From assembly GCA_041389885.1 (NCBI GenBank), contig JAWKRB010000010.1, positions 1 through 64,000 of the forward strand: DNA of 64,000 nt. The letters are read 5' to 3'. Positions 9,301 to 17,236 of the stretch are shown one piece after another (position 1 is the first letter of the stretch; each line of letters starts with the position of its first letter). This DNA is from JAWKRB01 sp041389885 (GTDB lineage Bacteria; Myxococcota_A; Polyangia; Polyangiales; Ga0077539). Under the pieces are notes generated by a model that saw nothing but the letters and a program-made list of their open reading frames with translations, did no database searches and was not told the DNA's origin. The position numbers and the translations under genes are program-made.

Positions 9301-10118
9301 GCGCCCGCGGAGCACACCTGACCCGCGGGGCACGCGTTGCCGCACGCGCCGCAGTGCGCGAGGTCGGTCTGGGTGTCGCGGCAGACGCCGCCGCACTCGG
9401 TGAGCCCCCCCGGGCAGACGGTGCCGCACGCGCCGTTGGAGCACACCTGGCCCGCGGGGCACGCGTTGCCGCACGCGCCGCAGTGGTTCTGGTCGGTCTG
9501 CAGGTCGCGGCACGAGCCGGCGCAGAGGGTGGTGCCCACGACGCACGACACCGCGCAGGCGCCGCGCTCGCAGATCTGCCCCGCGGGGCAGGCGTTCCCG
9601 CACCCGCCGCAGTTGGCGCGGTCGGTCATCGGGTCGGCGCAGTAGCGCGCGCCGCCCCCGTCGACGCCCGCGTCGCCGCCCGCCGAGCAGGTCTGAAGGT
9701 TCGCCGCGCAGTCGAGGGAGCACTGCCCGTTCGAGCACACCTGCCCCGCGGGGCACGCGTTGTTGCACGCGCCGCAGTGGGCGCGGTTGGTGCCCGTGCT
9801 CACGCACTCGGCGTTGTTGCACAGCGTCTGCGTGCCCGGGCAGCTCGCCATGCAGGCGCCGTTGACGCAGAGGTTCCCCGCGGGGCACGCCGCGCCGCAG
9901 GCGCCGCAGTGCTGCGCGCTCTGCTGCAGGTTCACGCACTGCCCCGCGCAGCGCGTCTCGCCCGCGCCGCAGGGCGCGTCGATGGCGGCGTCCATGCCGC
10001 CCCCGTCGTTGCTGGTCCCGACGACGGCCGAGCCGTCGCAAGCGCCGAACGCGACGGCGCAGCTCACCGCCGCGAACAGGCGGCTCCACGCGCCATGTTT
10101 CGCTCTCTGGTCTCTCAT
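6375..10118 (-). CDS. Large Cys-rich repeat lipoprotein
   Basis: 1247-residue surface protein. ATG 10118 has GGAGG at good spacing. The N-terminus is a lipoprotein signal (LFAAVSCAVAFGAC). Most of the length is some two dozen repeats of about 37-40 residues built on CGACGNACPAGQVCSNGAC and CxxGxTxCxGxCRDLxTDxxHCG, each with about six Cys; later copies change to a C.AGFGDCDGNAGNGCE form. The last 150 residues form a different Cys-containing domain. Such proteins are typical of large myxobacterial genomes and are sometimes wrongly labelled tryptophan synthase alpha chain; nothing here resembles that enzyme. Adhesion or matrix function is inference. Confidence 0.9.
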   Translation of the reverse strand: MRDQRAKHGAWSRLFAAVSCAVAFGACDGSAVVGTSNDGGGMDAAIDAPCGAGETRCAGQCVNLQQSAQHCGACGAACPAGNLCVNGACMASCPGTQTLCNNAECVSTGTNRAHCGACNNACPAGQVCSNGQCSLDCAANLQTCSAGGDAGVDGGGARYCADPMTDRANCGGCGNACPAGQICERGACAVSCVVGTTLCAGSCRDLQTDQNHCGACGNACPAGQVCSNGACGTVCPGGLTECGGVCRDTQTDLAHCGACGNACPAGQVCSAGACTTSCGAGTTNCGGTCRDLTTNNSHCGACDNVCPAGQVCSGAMCRTTCAAGTTDCGGVCRDLQSETRNCGACGNVCPAGQVCSAGMCEVSCGTGTTNCGGVCRDLTTDNGNCGACGAACPAGQVCSGSMCRTSCAAGTTDCSGVCRDLQSERANCGACGNACPAGQVCSAGMCQVSCGSGTTECLGVCRDLQTDLGHCGMCGRACAAGQVCSNGVCNVACAAGLTNCGGVCRDTDTDNSHCGMCGRVCAAGQVCSAGACQVSCGAGTTNCAGACRDLQTDRANCGACGAVCGAGQVCTNGACVVSCGPGLTDCAGACRDTQTDRAHCGMCGRACASGQVCSAGVCATSCVSGTQDCSGVCRNTQTDVAACGGCGMACATPANGTAFCAAGRCGITCSAGFGDCDGNAGNGCETRLDSTTNCGGCNVRCNFANASATCVVSGCAMTACNAGFANCDGDTMNGCEVNTRTDNANCGACGNRCGAGLTCSNGACVATCSTGQTDCSGVCRNLENDPSNCTACGNSCPRPANATAFCAGRCAFQCSAGFGDCDGNAGNGCEEALTSVTNCGACGFACRFANGNAACNSGRCALTTCAAGFANCNSDPNDGCEVNTASDRANCGACGVACASGQVCSAGTCRVSCASGLTECSGSCTNTQTDPSNCGACARACTAPANASPVCAAGTCSFVCNAGFRDCDGNPANGCEVNTNTSVGNCGACGNACSFANAAPACSGGACSFTCNAGFRDCDNNPANGCEVNTNTSVSNCGACGNACNLPNATPVCASGACAVGACTGSFRNCDSNPSNGCEVNTQNDPSNCGGCGVTCSSGQCVAGACVVTSNRYQQSFVSGQGSSGAQCSAWDSWRASLTGTYTRVTIRGTFNPTGVSCTNPTVVNGLAASLRNGTEFSGSCDGNNWHNCGTRFNGELWLNPPSSCSGNNCPSGYIVRPCIGGTNPNWGGVNTATCGAPSQEMIVEFQ

Positions 10119-10307
10119 CAATCATCCTCCTCCAGGCTCGTCGCGTCCTGGGTGACCGGCTCACGCCGCAGAGTGCTCGCTTGGCGCGTGATTTTCTACG
10201 CGGCGCGCGGGCCCGACCCCGGGGTGTTACGCCTCGGCTCCCGTGCGGCGCGCGTGACGCGTGAGATCCCCTTGACCCGCGGCGCGGGCTCCGGCTCCCT
10301 GCGGCCC

Positions 10308-10907
10308 GTGTCGCCCCTCCCTCGGCTCTATCGGCGCGCCTTCGAGCACCGAAAGATCCGCGCGCAGCTCGCCCTCGCCCTCGCGCTCCTCGCGGCCTTC
10401 GCGGCGTGCGGCCCGTCGGGCCTCGCCCTCGCGTCGCCCCTCGCGGGCGTGACGCTCTGGCTCGGCTTCGAGTACGCGCTGCACCGCTTCGTGCTCCACG
10501 CGCCCCGGGTGCGCGCCTCGCGCCCGCGCCTGCGCCGCGCCCACGACGCGATGCACTACGACCACCACCGCGCGCCGCACGACCTCGACCAGCTCTTCAT
10601 CTCCGAGCGGGGCTCCGTCGCCCTCGCGGTCCTCTCGGCGGCGCCGGGGCTGGCCTGGGGCCGCGGCGCGTGGGCCGCGGGGGTCGCGCTGGGGTTCACC
10701 CTCGCGATGGTCCAGTACGGCGTGGCGCACCTCGCCGCGCACACCGACTACGCCCCCCTCACTCGCTGGGGGCGCGCGATGAAGCGCGCGCACCTCTGGC
10801 ACCACGAGCGCGACCCCCGCCGGTGCTTCGGCGTGCTCTCCCCCGTGCCCGACCTCCTCGCGGGCACCTGGATCCCTGGTGACGGATCCAGAGTCGATCC
10901 CTTCTAG
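10308..10907 (+). CDS. Fatty acid hydroxylase / sterol desaturase superfamily protein
   Basis: 199-residue membrane di-iron enzyme. The His clusters of the superfamily are present in order: HRFVLH, HDAMHYDHH, HTDY and HLWHH. Hydrophobic segments lie around residues 25-65 and 105-140. It begins at GTG 10308 (VSPLPRLYRRAFEH); no clear ribosome site decides the start. Members hydroxylate or desaturate lipids, including carotenoids (CrtZ/CrtR-like) and fatty acids; the substrate is unknown. A carotenoid cluster occurs 13 kb away but is not linked. Confidence 0.8.
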   Translation: MSPLPRLYRRAFEHRKIRAQLALALALLAAFAACGPSGLALASPLAGVTLWLGFEYALHRFVLHAPRVRASRPRLRRAHDAMHYDHHRAPHDLDQLFISERGSVALAVLSAAPGLAWGRGAWAAGVALGFTLAMVQYGVAHLAAHTDYAPLTRWGRAMKRAHLWHHERDPRRCFGVLSPVPDLLAGTWIPGDGSRVDPF

Positions 10908-11032
10908 GGTCCTCCAGAATCTTATCCCAGAGGATACGACCTTCGCGCGTAGGATCGCCCGGTCCCGCTGGCGCCGCCGTGTTCTCGGGCCCCCCGGCGC
11001 TGGCACGCCGCCTGCTGTAGCGTCGCTGCGAT

Positions 11033-11161
11033 TCCGGCGTAGCTCAGACGGTAGAGCGCGAAAAACACCCTCTCCACCATTCTCGGGCGACCGCAGCGAG
11101 GACGAGGGTTACTTCATCATTCATGACGTGGTCGTGGGTTCGAGTCCCACCGCCGGAACCA
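11033..11161 (+). tRNA. tRNA-like gene interrupted by about 53 extra bases
   Basis: The ends form a perfect tRNA frame: acceptor strands TCCGGCG (11033-11039) and CGCCGGA (11151-11157) with discriminator A and encoded CCA (11159-11161); D-arm GCTC/GAGC (11042-11057); T-arm GTGGG-TTCGAGT-CCCAC (11134-11150). Between D-arm and T-arm there are 76 bases instead of the usual 23. The extra DNA contains a hairpin (ACCCTC 11067-11072 with GAGGGT 11104-11109, and an inner stem 11080-11085 with 11097-11102). A weak anticodon-arm candidate is 11112-11128, with one mismatch and no U33, so no anticodon can be assigned. It may be a pseudo-tRNA or a tRNA with an unusual insert. Confidence 0.45.
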
Positions 11162-11294
11162 CTTCCCCCGTATCCCTTCGAGCGCGCCCCTGACCGCGCG
11201 ACCGCCGCAGGGTGAGCCCAGCGCGGTCGTCGAAGACCTCGTCGGGGACCCTGCGGCGTCGCCTCGTCGGGCGGCTTCTCGCCTGAGCTGAGGC

Positions 11295-12374
11295 TCAGCG
11301 CACGGCGGGGACGCAGGTCGCCGTCTCGGTCGCGTCGTAGGCGCCCACCCACACGGTGTACATCCCGTTGGTCGGGCACGTGAAGGTGGTGACGGGGCAC
11401 AGGTTGGTACCCGCGTCGCCGCGGCACATCGACGCCGGGGTCGCGTCGTCGTTCGAGGCGATCGCGGTCATCTCGTTGCACGCCGCGGTGGTCGAGGTCG
11501 ACGGGCAGATCTGCATCACCGCGTCGCCCGTGCACATCCCCAGCGCCGGGGAGCAGCCCGAGTTGCAGCCGATGGTGACCATCTGGCCCGCGGTGCACGT
11601 GCGCACGCCGCCGGCGAGGGTGAGCCCGCAGCTCCGGGGCACGCCCGTGCACTCGGGGCCCGCGTCGCGCGGGGGCAGCACGCCGCCGTCGGCGCCGCAG
11701 CGCGACGAGATCCACGCCCAGTCGGGGGAGCCGCAGCTCATGTCGCCCGAGGCCGTGGCGGTGCCCTGCATGCAGCGCCCGGTGCGCCCGCACCAGCCGC
11801 AGGAGCCCATCGCCGTGCACGCGCCGCAGTTCGTCGCCATCGCGCACTGCGCCGCCGCGTCGACCGGGGGGAGCACGCCGCCGTCGGCGCTGCAGCGCGA
11901 CGAGAGCCACGCCCAGTCGGCGCCGCCGCAGCTCATGTCGCCCGAGGCCATCGAGCCGCCCGCCATGCAGCGGCCGGTGCGCCCGCACCAGCCGCAGGAG
12001 CCCATCGCCGTGCACGACGCGCAATTGGTCGCCGTCGCGCACTGCGCCGCCGCGTCGACCGGGGGGAGCACGCCGCCGTCGGCGCCGCAGCGCGACGAGG
12101 TCCACGCCCAGTCTGCGCCGCCGCAGGTGGTGTCGCCCGAGCCCGACGAGGTGCCCGCCATGCAGCGCCCGGTGCGCCCGCACCAGCCGCACGCGCCCAT
12201 CGCCGTGCACGCGCCGCAGTTCGTCGCCGAGGCGCAGCTCGCGCCGCCGGGGATGTCGTTGCGCACGGTGGCGTCGGCGGTGACCGTCCCGCCGCCCCCG
12301 CTGTTGACGTCCACGCTGCACCCCACGCTGAGCGCGAGCGCGCCCAACAAACCCGTCGTCCACCGCACGCTCAT
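11295..12374 (-). CDS. Lipoprotein with three PSI-like Cys repeats
   Basis: 359-residue secreted lipoprotein with signal and lipobox (LLGALALSVGC). After a Gly/Thr linker come three near-identical units of about 62 residues, each C...NC.ACTAMG.CGWCGRTGRCM...WAW.SSRC, the Cys/Trp pattern of PSI (plexin-semaphorin-integrin) domains. The C-terminal half has another Cys-rich region (SCGLTLAGGVRTCTAGQMV) and a beta-rich end (TTFTCPTNGMYTVWVGAYD) resembling a carbohydrate- or PPC-type fold. A binding or adhesion role at the cell surface is inferred. Confidence 0.82.
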   Translation of the reverse strand: MSVRWTTGLLGALALSVGCSVDVNSGGGGTVTADATVRNDIPGGASCASATNCGACTAMGACGWCGRTGRCMAGTSSGSGDTTCGGADWAWTSSRCGADGGVLPPVDAAAQCATATNCASCTAMGSCGWCGRTGRCMAGGSMASGDMSCGGADWAWLSSRCSADGGVLPPVDAAAQCAMATNCGACTAMGSCGWCGRTGRCMQGTATASGDMSCGSPDWAWISSRCGADGGVLPPRDAGPECTGVPRSCGLTLAGGVRTCTAGQMVTIGCNSGCSPALGMCTGDAVMQICPSTSTTAACNEMTAIASNDDATPASMCRGDAGTNLCPVTTFTCPTNGMYTVWVGAYDATETATCVPAVR

Positions 12375-12458
12375 GCTCGTCTCCTGCGCGGCGAATCCGT
12401 CGCCACGAAGGGCCGATGGGAGCGCGAATCGCGCGCCTTCGTCAACGACTACCCTCGG

Positions 12459-13688
12459 CTATCTGCCGCCCTGCCGAAGGGCGCGGAGCGCGGCGCGGCG
12501 CGCGGGGTCCTGGGTCTCGTCGATGGCGCGGTCGAGGGCCTCGGCGGCGGCCTGCGGCGCGCCCAGACCCGCGAGGGCCTCGGCTCGACGCACGTAGAGC
12601 TCGGGGGCGGGCTCTCCCGCGGCGCGGGCGATGAGCAGCGCCTCGTCGGCCCTCGCGAGGGCGCGGCGCGCGTCGTGCCGCCGGAGCGCGAGGTCGCAGA
12701 GCAGCACCAGCGCGCGAAAGCGCTCGGCGACGTGCGGGCGCAGCTCGACCACCGTGGTGAGGTCGGCCTCGGCGCCGCCTGAGTCGCGGGCGCGGTGCTT
12801 GTGCAGCGCGCGGTGGAGGTAGAGCCGCGCGAGGCGCGTGCGGGTCAGCAGGTCGTCGGGGCGCAGCCCCACCGCGAGCTCGCCCTCGGCGAGGGCGGCG
12901 CGGTAGTCCCTCGCGTCTTCGGCGATGGCCATGCGGCGCAGGTGCATCGCGGCCTCGCGGGCGGGGTCGCTGCCGTCGACCAGGCGCAGCCACGTCGAGC
13001 CCGGTCCCGCGTCGCGCACGAGCCCCGCGAGGGGGAGGTCCTGCACCCGGTCGAAGCGCGCGAAGACCTCGGCGCGGGCGTCTCGGTAGAGCAGCCGCGG
13101 CGCGCGAAACTCCAGCCGCAGGTCCGTCGCGCGCAGGGTCTCTCCCCCGGCGGCCACCGCGGCGACGCCCCGAGGCCCCGAGAGAAAGCGCGCCATGAGC
13201 GCCGCGTCGGTGTCGATGCCCGCGCGCGCGAGCATCGCCGCGGGGGCCTCGCCGTGGAGCCTCCGCAGGGCCAGGTCGAGGTCGACGCTCCAGGGCTCCC
13301 TCCCTCCGATGAGCAGGTAGTCAACCCCCGCGCCCACCTCCACCAGCGTCGCCCTCGGGAACACCCCTCGAAAGGTCTCGACGATCGCCGCCACGGTCTG
13401 CGCGTCGGTGGAGTACGCGTGAAACCAGGCCCCGAAGGTGCCCCCCGGCCGCAGCCGCGCGCGGGCGGCCTCGAAGGCCTCGCGGGTGAACAGGTCGCTC
13501 ATCCCGGTGACCCAGGGGTTCGAGGGCTCGCTGACGATCACGTCCCAGGTCTCGGTCATGCCGCGCAGCGCGTGGGCGGCGTCGCTCGCCTCGACCCGCA
13601 CCCGGGGGTCGTCGAGCACGGCGTGGTTCGCCGCGCGAAAGTCCCGCCGCGCGGCGTCGACCACCTCGGGCACGAGCTCGAGCACCGC
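12459..13688 (-). CDS. C-terminal part of spermidine synthase-like protein with TPR-like tail (frameshifted gene)
   Basis: About 409 residues that continue the gene starting at 15334, in another frame after a missing base near 13687. It contains the second half of the SAM-dependent methyltransferase/spermidine synthase fold (VLELVPEVVDAARRDF; DVIVSEPSNPWVTGMSDLFT) and then about 250 residues of helical repeats. Taken alone it has no plausible start, since the conserved sequence runs straight across the shift. The product would be an integral-membrane fused MFS/spermidine-synthase-like protein whose true reaction is unknown. Confidence 0.7.
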   Translation of the reverse strand, partial: AVLELVPEVVDAARRDFRAANHAVLDDPRVRVEASDAAHALRGMTETWDVIVSEPSNPWVTGMSDLFTREAFEAARARLRPGGTFGAWFHAYSTDAQTVAAIVETFRGVFPRATLVEVGAGVDYLLIGGREPWSVDLDLALRRLHGEAPAAMLARAGIDTDAALMARFLSGPRGVAAVAAGGETLRATDLRLEFRAPRLLYRDARAEVFARFDRVQDLPLAGLVRDAGPGSTWLRLVDGSDPAREAAMHLRRMAIAEDARDYRAALAEGELAVGLRPDDLLTRTRLARLYLHRALHKHRARDSGGAEADLTTVVELRPHVAERFRALVLLCDLALRRHDARRALARADEALLIARAAGEPAPELYVRRAEALAGLGAPQAAAEALDRAIDETQDPARRAALRALRQGGR

Positions 13689-15334
13689 ACCCGGCGCACG
13701 CCCGCGACGCCGCGCACCGCGTCGGCGGTCATGCCGCTGCCGAGGCCGATGACCAGCACGTCGCGGGGGTCGCGGGCGAGGGCCGTCGGGAGCAGCCCCA
13801 CCACGGTCTGCGTCGCCGCGTCGCCGTCGCTCGTCGCGTCGACCTTGCCGTTGATCTGCAGCATCACCGCGCCCGTCGGCGCCCGCCGCACCGCCACGGT
13901 GCCCTCGCGGCCGTCGCGGCGCCACACCACCGCGCCCAGCTCGAGCCGCGTCGAGCCCGCGTAGAGAAAGGGCCCGTCGAGCACGCTCCCCGGGTCGAGG
14001 CGCGCCCGGTACACCCCCAAGAGCGCCCCGGCGCACACCGCGACCGCGCCCATCGCCCTGCGAGACAAGGACCTCGACGACACCAGCGCCCACCCCAGCG
14101 CCAGGCTCGCCGCGCACACCGCGAGGGCGCCCTCGACGCGCAGCGCGGGCATGAGCGCCGTCGGCGCGAGGAGCGCGCCCAGCACGTTGCCCGCGCTCAT
14201 CGCGGCGAGCATGCGCCCGTTGCCGTCTCCGCCGCCGCGCGCGCTGAGCGAGCGCGCCGCGAAGGCCATGGAGGCGCCGACGCACGCCACGGTGGGCAGC
14301 GCGAGCAGGGTGACCCCGGCGACGGCGCCCGCCCAGAGCGGGCCGACGTGGCGCACGCCGCCGGTGAGCAGACTCCCGGTCCACCGCGGGAGCGACATCG
14401 CGGCGGGGAGCGTGAGCGCCGCCGCGGCCGCCGCGCCGAAGAGCGACGACGACCACCGCCGCCGCGCGTCGGCGACGTCGGCCACCGGCGCGCGCCGGGT
14501 CCAGGCGAAGGCGAGGAGCTCCCCCGCGGCGAGGGCCGTGACGTGCGCCGCCGTGGCCGCCGCGAGGGCGTAGGCGCTCGGCCCGAAGGAGAGCTCGGCG
14601 AGGCGGGTGAGCGAGAGGTTCAGCGCCGTCGACGCGAAGCCCGTGAGCGCCAGCGCGGCCACCAGCGCGCGCGCCGCGGGCGGGTCCTCGTGGGTCGGAT
14701 CTCCTTGCGCCGCAAGGGGTTGTGCGCGCTCACGGCGCAGCGCCCAGGCGGCGACGAGCCACGCGAGGGCGGCGCCGCGGAGGGTGCTCGCGACGCCCAC
14801 CTCGGGCGCGACGACGAACACCGCGGCGAGGGCGAAGGCCGCCGCGCCGAGGGAGCTCAGCGCGCCGGTGAACGCCGTGGCCTCGGCCTCTTCGCCCTCG
14901 CTCAAGGCGACGGCGCAGGGGTACACCGCCCCCGCGAGGGCGCCGGGGAGCGCGGTGAGCGCGAGGGCGACCAGGAGTCGCGCGACGTCACCGACGAGGG
15001 GCGAGAGCGACGAGAGGGCGACCAGGGCGCGGGCGAGGGGCGCCGCGCAGAGGGCGGAGAGCGTCGGCGCGAGGGTGGCGAAGGCCCAGAGCGCGAGGCT
15101 CACCCGGCGCGCGAGGGCGCCGGGGCTCACCCGCCCCTCGCGGAGCGCGCGGGAGGCCAGCCAGGCGCCGAGGCCCAGGCCCCCGAGGGAGCCCGCGACG
15201 GTGCCCGAGAGGGCGATGCCCGCGCTGCCGAGGAGCATGCGCAGGAGCCGCGCGCCGAGGACCTCGGCGGCCAGGGTGGCGCCGCCAGAGAGGGCCGCGA
15301 CGAGCCCTGCGCGACGGAGCGAACGAGGGATCAC
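13556..15334 (-). CDS. N-terminal part of fused MFS/spermidine synthase-like protein (frameshifted gene)
   Basis: Begins at GTG 15334, three bases after the stop of the preceding gene. The first about 460 residues are a membrane region with many hydrophobic helices, then a soluble start of the synthase fold with the SAM-site motif DVLVIGLGSGMTADA. From residue about 549 onward the reading is out of frame (Cys/Ser/Arg-rich) and ends at 13556, while the genuine continuation lies in the frame of 12459-13688. Inserting one base at GTG/CGG near 13687 restores RRV-A-VLELVPEVV. The whole gene is therefore 12459-15334. Confidence 0.75.
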   Translation of the reverse strand: MIPRSLRRAGLVAALSGGATLAAEVLGARLLRMLLGSAGIALSGTVAGSLGGLGLGAWLASRALREGRVSPGALARRVSLALWAFATLAPTLSALCAAPLARALVALSSLSPLVGDVARLLVALALTALPGALAGAVYPCAVALSEGEEAEATAFTGALSSLGAAAFALAAVFVVAPEVGVASTLRGAALAWLVAAWALRRERAQPLAAQGDPTHEDPPAARALVAALALTGFASTALNLSLTRLAELSFGPSAYALAAATAAHVTALAAGELLAFAWTRRAPVADVADARRRWSSSLFGAAAAAALTLPAAMSLPRWTGSLLTGGVRHVGPLWAGAVAGVTLLALPTVACVGASMAFAARSLSARGGGDGNGRMLAAMSAGNVLGALLAPTALMPALRVEGALAVCAASLALGWALVSSRSLSRRAMGAVAVCAGALLGVYRARLDPGSVLDGPFLYAGSTRLELGAVVWRRDGREGTVAVRRAPTGAVMLQINGKVDATSDGDAATQTVVGLLPTALARDPRDVLVIGLGSGMTADAVRGVAGVRRVRCSSSCPRWSTPRGGTFARRTTPCSTTPGCGSRRATPPTRCAA

Positions 15335-15337
15335 AGC

Positions 15338-16051
15338 TCAGTCCGAACGCGACGCACCGTCGGTCTTGTTCCCCGCCTGGCCGAGCGCGCGGAGGACGAC
15401 CTCGTCAGGCGAGATCGACGAGGTCGGCGCGTCGTGCGCCCGCAGCGCGTCGACCAGCGAGGCGATCTGCGGCGCGAGCAGCCGCAGCGCCTCGGGGCTC
15501 GCGTTGCCCGCGCGAACGAGCAGGTCGAGGCTGTCGAGCATCACCCGCCGCCGCCGCGCCGCCGACCACGCCTGGGTCACCCGCGCCACCAGCACCACGG
15601 TGAAGGCCCCGACGCCCAGGGCGAGCACCAGCCTCGGCATGGCGTCGTCGAAGGCCAGGCGCATGCACAGCGCGAGGGCCGTCACCACGCCCACGACGCG
15701 CAGCACCGTGCGCCAGGCGCCCTCGCGGCGCACGTGCGCGATGGCCTCGGCGGTGGCCTCGCTCACCGGGTCGTGATCCCTCGGCGCGACCTTCTCCAGC
15801 GACTCGTAGGGGACCCGCGTCGAGGTCGTCACCAGGGGAGACGGGCGCAGCTCCTTCGGCGCCGCGGGGAGCTCGAGCGCCGGAGGGGTCGCCGTCGGCG
15901 CCGCGGTCTGCGCGGTGGACGGCGTCGCGGGCGCCGCGTCGGCGACCGGCTCGAGCGCGTCCCCCACGGCGGGCGCAGAGACCGGCTCAGGCGCGGGCCT
16001 GGGAGGCATGTCGGCAGCGGCGGTCACGTCGGCTTCCACAGCGGGACGCAA
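15338..16051 (-). CDS. Membrane protein with Pro/Ala-rich N-terminus
   Basis: 237-residue protein of unknown function. The first 110 residues are Pro/Ala-rich and probably disordered; two transmembrane helices follow (TVLRVVGVVTALALCM and RLVLALGVGAFTVVLVARV), then a helical cytoplasmic tail. The start is uncertain: TTG 16051 has GGGAGG at good distance, with GTG 16039 and an ATG near 16009 as alternatives. It lies three bases upstream of the MFS/synthase-like gene and is probably its operon partner. It diverges from the metalloprotease-like gene at 16097. Confidence 0.65.
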   Translation of the reverse strand: MRPAVEADVTAAADMPPRPAPEPVSAPAVGDALEPVADAAPATPSTAQTAAPTATPPALELPAAPKELRPSPLVTTSTRVPYESLEKVAPRDHDPVSEATAEAIAHVRREGAWRTVLRVVGVVTALALCMRLAFDDAMPRLVLALGVGAFTVVLVARVTQAWSAARRRRVMLDSLDLLVRAGNASPEALRLLAPQIASLVDALRAHDAPTSSISPDEVVLRALGQAGNKTDGASRSD

Positions 16052-16096
16052 GGTACCACCTCCCGCGACCTCGCATAGTGCGATAGAGAGCGCCCC

Positions 16097-16648
16097 ATGC
16101 GCGACAGGACCCCCTGCTGCACGGACCCGAAGAACCGCTGCGGCACCGACTGGAACACCCTCACCGCCTGGGTCACCCGAGTCACCGGCAAGGGATACCG
16201 CCTCGTCGAGCTCCAGGGCGACGAGCAGGGCAAGATGCCCTTCTTCGCGCAGCCCGTGGGCTTCGACGGCCGCCACTTCTACGTCGCGAAGGACGGCCTC
16301 TGCGACACCGAGAAGCTGATGCACGAGGCGTGTCACTTCCTCACCGCGCCGAAGCAGCGGCGAAACAAGGCGAATTACGGCCTCGGCCCGGGGCCCTTTC
16401 GCGACGTCGACGACCGCGAGGCCGACAACGAAGAGGTCGCCACCTCGCTGTTTCAGATGATGATCGCGCCGTGCTTCGGGCTCCCCGAGCACAAGATGCC
16501 GCGCCCCGACTACAACTGCGCGAGCCGGCGCAACATCGACTGGGAGGCCTGCGAAGCGCGCGCCCTCGAGACCTTCGAGCGCGTGCGCGACACCCTGCCC
16601 CCCGGCGCCCTCACTGCACCTGCACGCCCGGCAGGCCGAAGGAATTAA
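16097..16648 (+). CDS. Zincin-like protein with HEACH motif
   Basis: 183-residue protein. It contains HEACH at residues 76-80, fitting the HExxH zinc-protease signature, preceded by DTEKLM and followed by an acidic segment (RDVDDREADNEEVATSLFQMM) where a Glu could be a third ligand, as in gluzincin-type proteins. Several Cys (CCTD, CGTDW, CASRR) may form disulphides or bind metal. No signal peptide is seen, so it is likely cytoplasmic. The family is not recognised beyond the motif. Its 3' end overlaps the convergent LEA14-like gene by 38 bases. Confidence 0.7.
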   Translation: MRDRTPCCTDPKNRCGTDWNTLTAWVTRVTGKGYRLVELQGDEQGKMPFFAQPVGFDGRHFYVAKDGLCDTEKLMHEACHFLTAPKQRRNKANYGLGPGPFRDVDDREADNEEVATSLFQMMIAPCFGLPEHKMPRPDYNCASRRNIDWEACEARALETFERVRDTLPPGALTAPARPAGRRN

Positions 16649-17141
16649 GCAGCCCGTTCACCGTCCCCACGGCGCCCTGCATGAAGAACGACCTGGGCAC
16701 CGTGCCCGCGTGCTCGAAGCTCGTGCGGATGCTGATGAAGCGCTCGACCGTGACCTCGCCGCGCAGGGTGTACTCCACCATGGGCGACCCCGCGGCGGTG
16801 AGGAGCCAGGCGGGCGCGCCGTTCCACGGCATGGTGACCCGCGCGGTGACCCCCACCTCGCGCATCGGGGGGAGCGTCGCGCCGAGGGAGTTCACCGTCG
16901 AGCCCACGTCGTTGCCCTGGAGCCAGAGGTGGGCGTCGAGGTCGCGCAGCGTCAGCTCGAAGGTGTTGGGGTTGTAGGCGTTGAAGGTCACCGTGAACAC
17001 CAGCCCCGACCCGTCGATGCCCGTGAACTGCATGTCGCGCGGGGTGATCCTCGGCTGCTCGACGTGAATCGTGCACCCCGCCGCAGAGAGCGCGACAGCG
17101 GCGGTGGCGGCGAGGACATAGCGGCGGAGGGCGGTTCGCAT
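16611..17141 (-). CDS. LEA14/WHy-domain lipoprotein
   Basis: 176-residue lipoprotein: signal MRTALRRYVLAATAAVALSAAGC with lipobox, then a LEA type 2 (WHy) domain recognised by NAYNPNTFELTLRDLDAHLWLQGNDVG. WHy domains are small beta-sandwiches found in desiccation- and envelope-associated lipoproteins. ATG 17141 is where the signal peptide begins; upstream in-frame starts lack support. Confidence 0.82.
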   Translation of the reverse strand: MRTALRRYVLAATAAVALSAAGCTIHVEQPRITPRDMQFTGIDGSGLVFTVTFNAYNPNTFELTLRDLDAHLWLQGNDVGSTVNSLGATLPPMREVGVTARVTMPWNGAPAWLLTAAGSPMVEYTLRGEVTVERFISIRTSFEHAGTVPRSFFMQGAVGTVNGLLNSFGLPGVQVQ

Positions 17142-17236
17142 GAGGCTCCCGTGGGGTCGATGATGAGTCCGAGGGCGATCTGGACTTATACGCGACTCCC
17201 GAGAGGGATTCTCCACGCGTGTTAGCCTCACGCCCC

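Noticed and set aside
6375..10118. Tryptophan synthase alpha chain label for the Cys-repeat protein
   Set aside because: This name is sometimes attached to such myxobacterial repeats by automatic annotation. No TrpA motif is present and the protein is an exported lipoprotein.
6558..10300. Long plus-strand reading antisense to the Cys-repeat protein
   Set aside because: It mirrors the repeat DNA; the composition is Ala/Val/Gly/Arg only. Only its end (from 10308) is a real gene, the fatty-acid hydroxylase.
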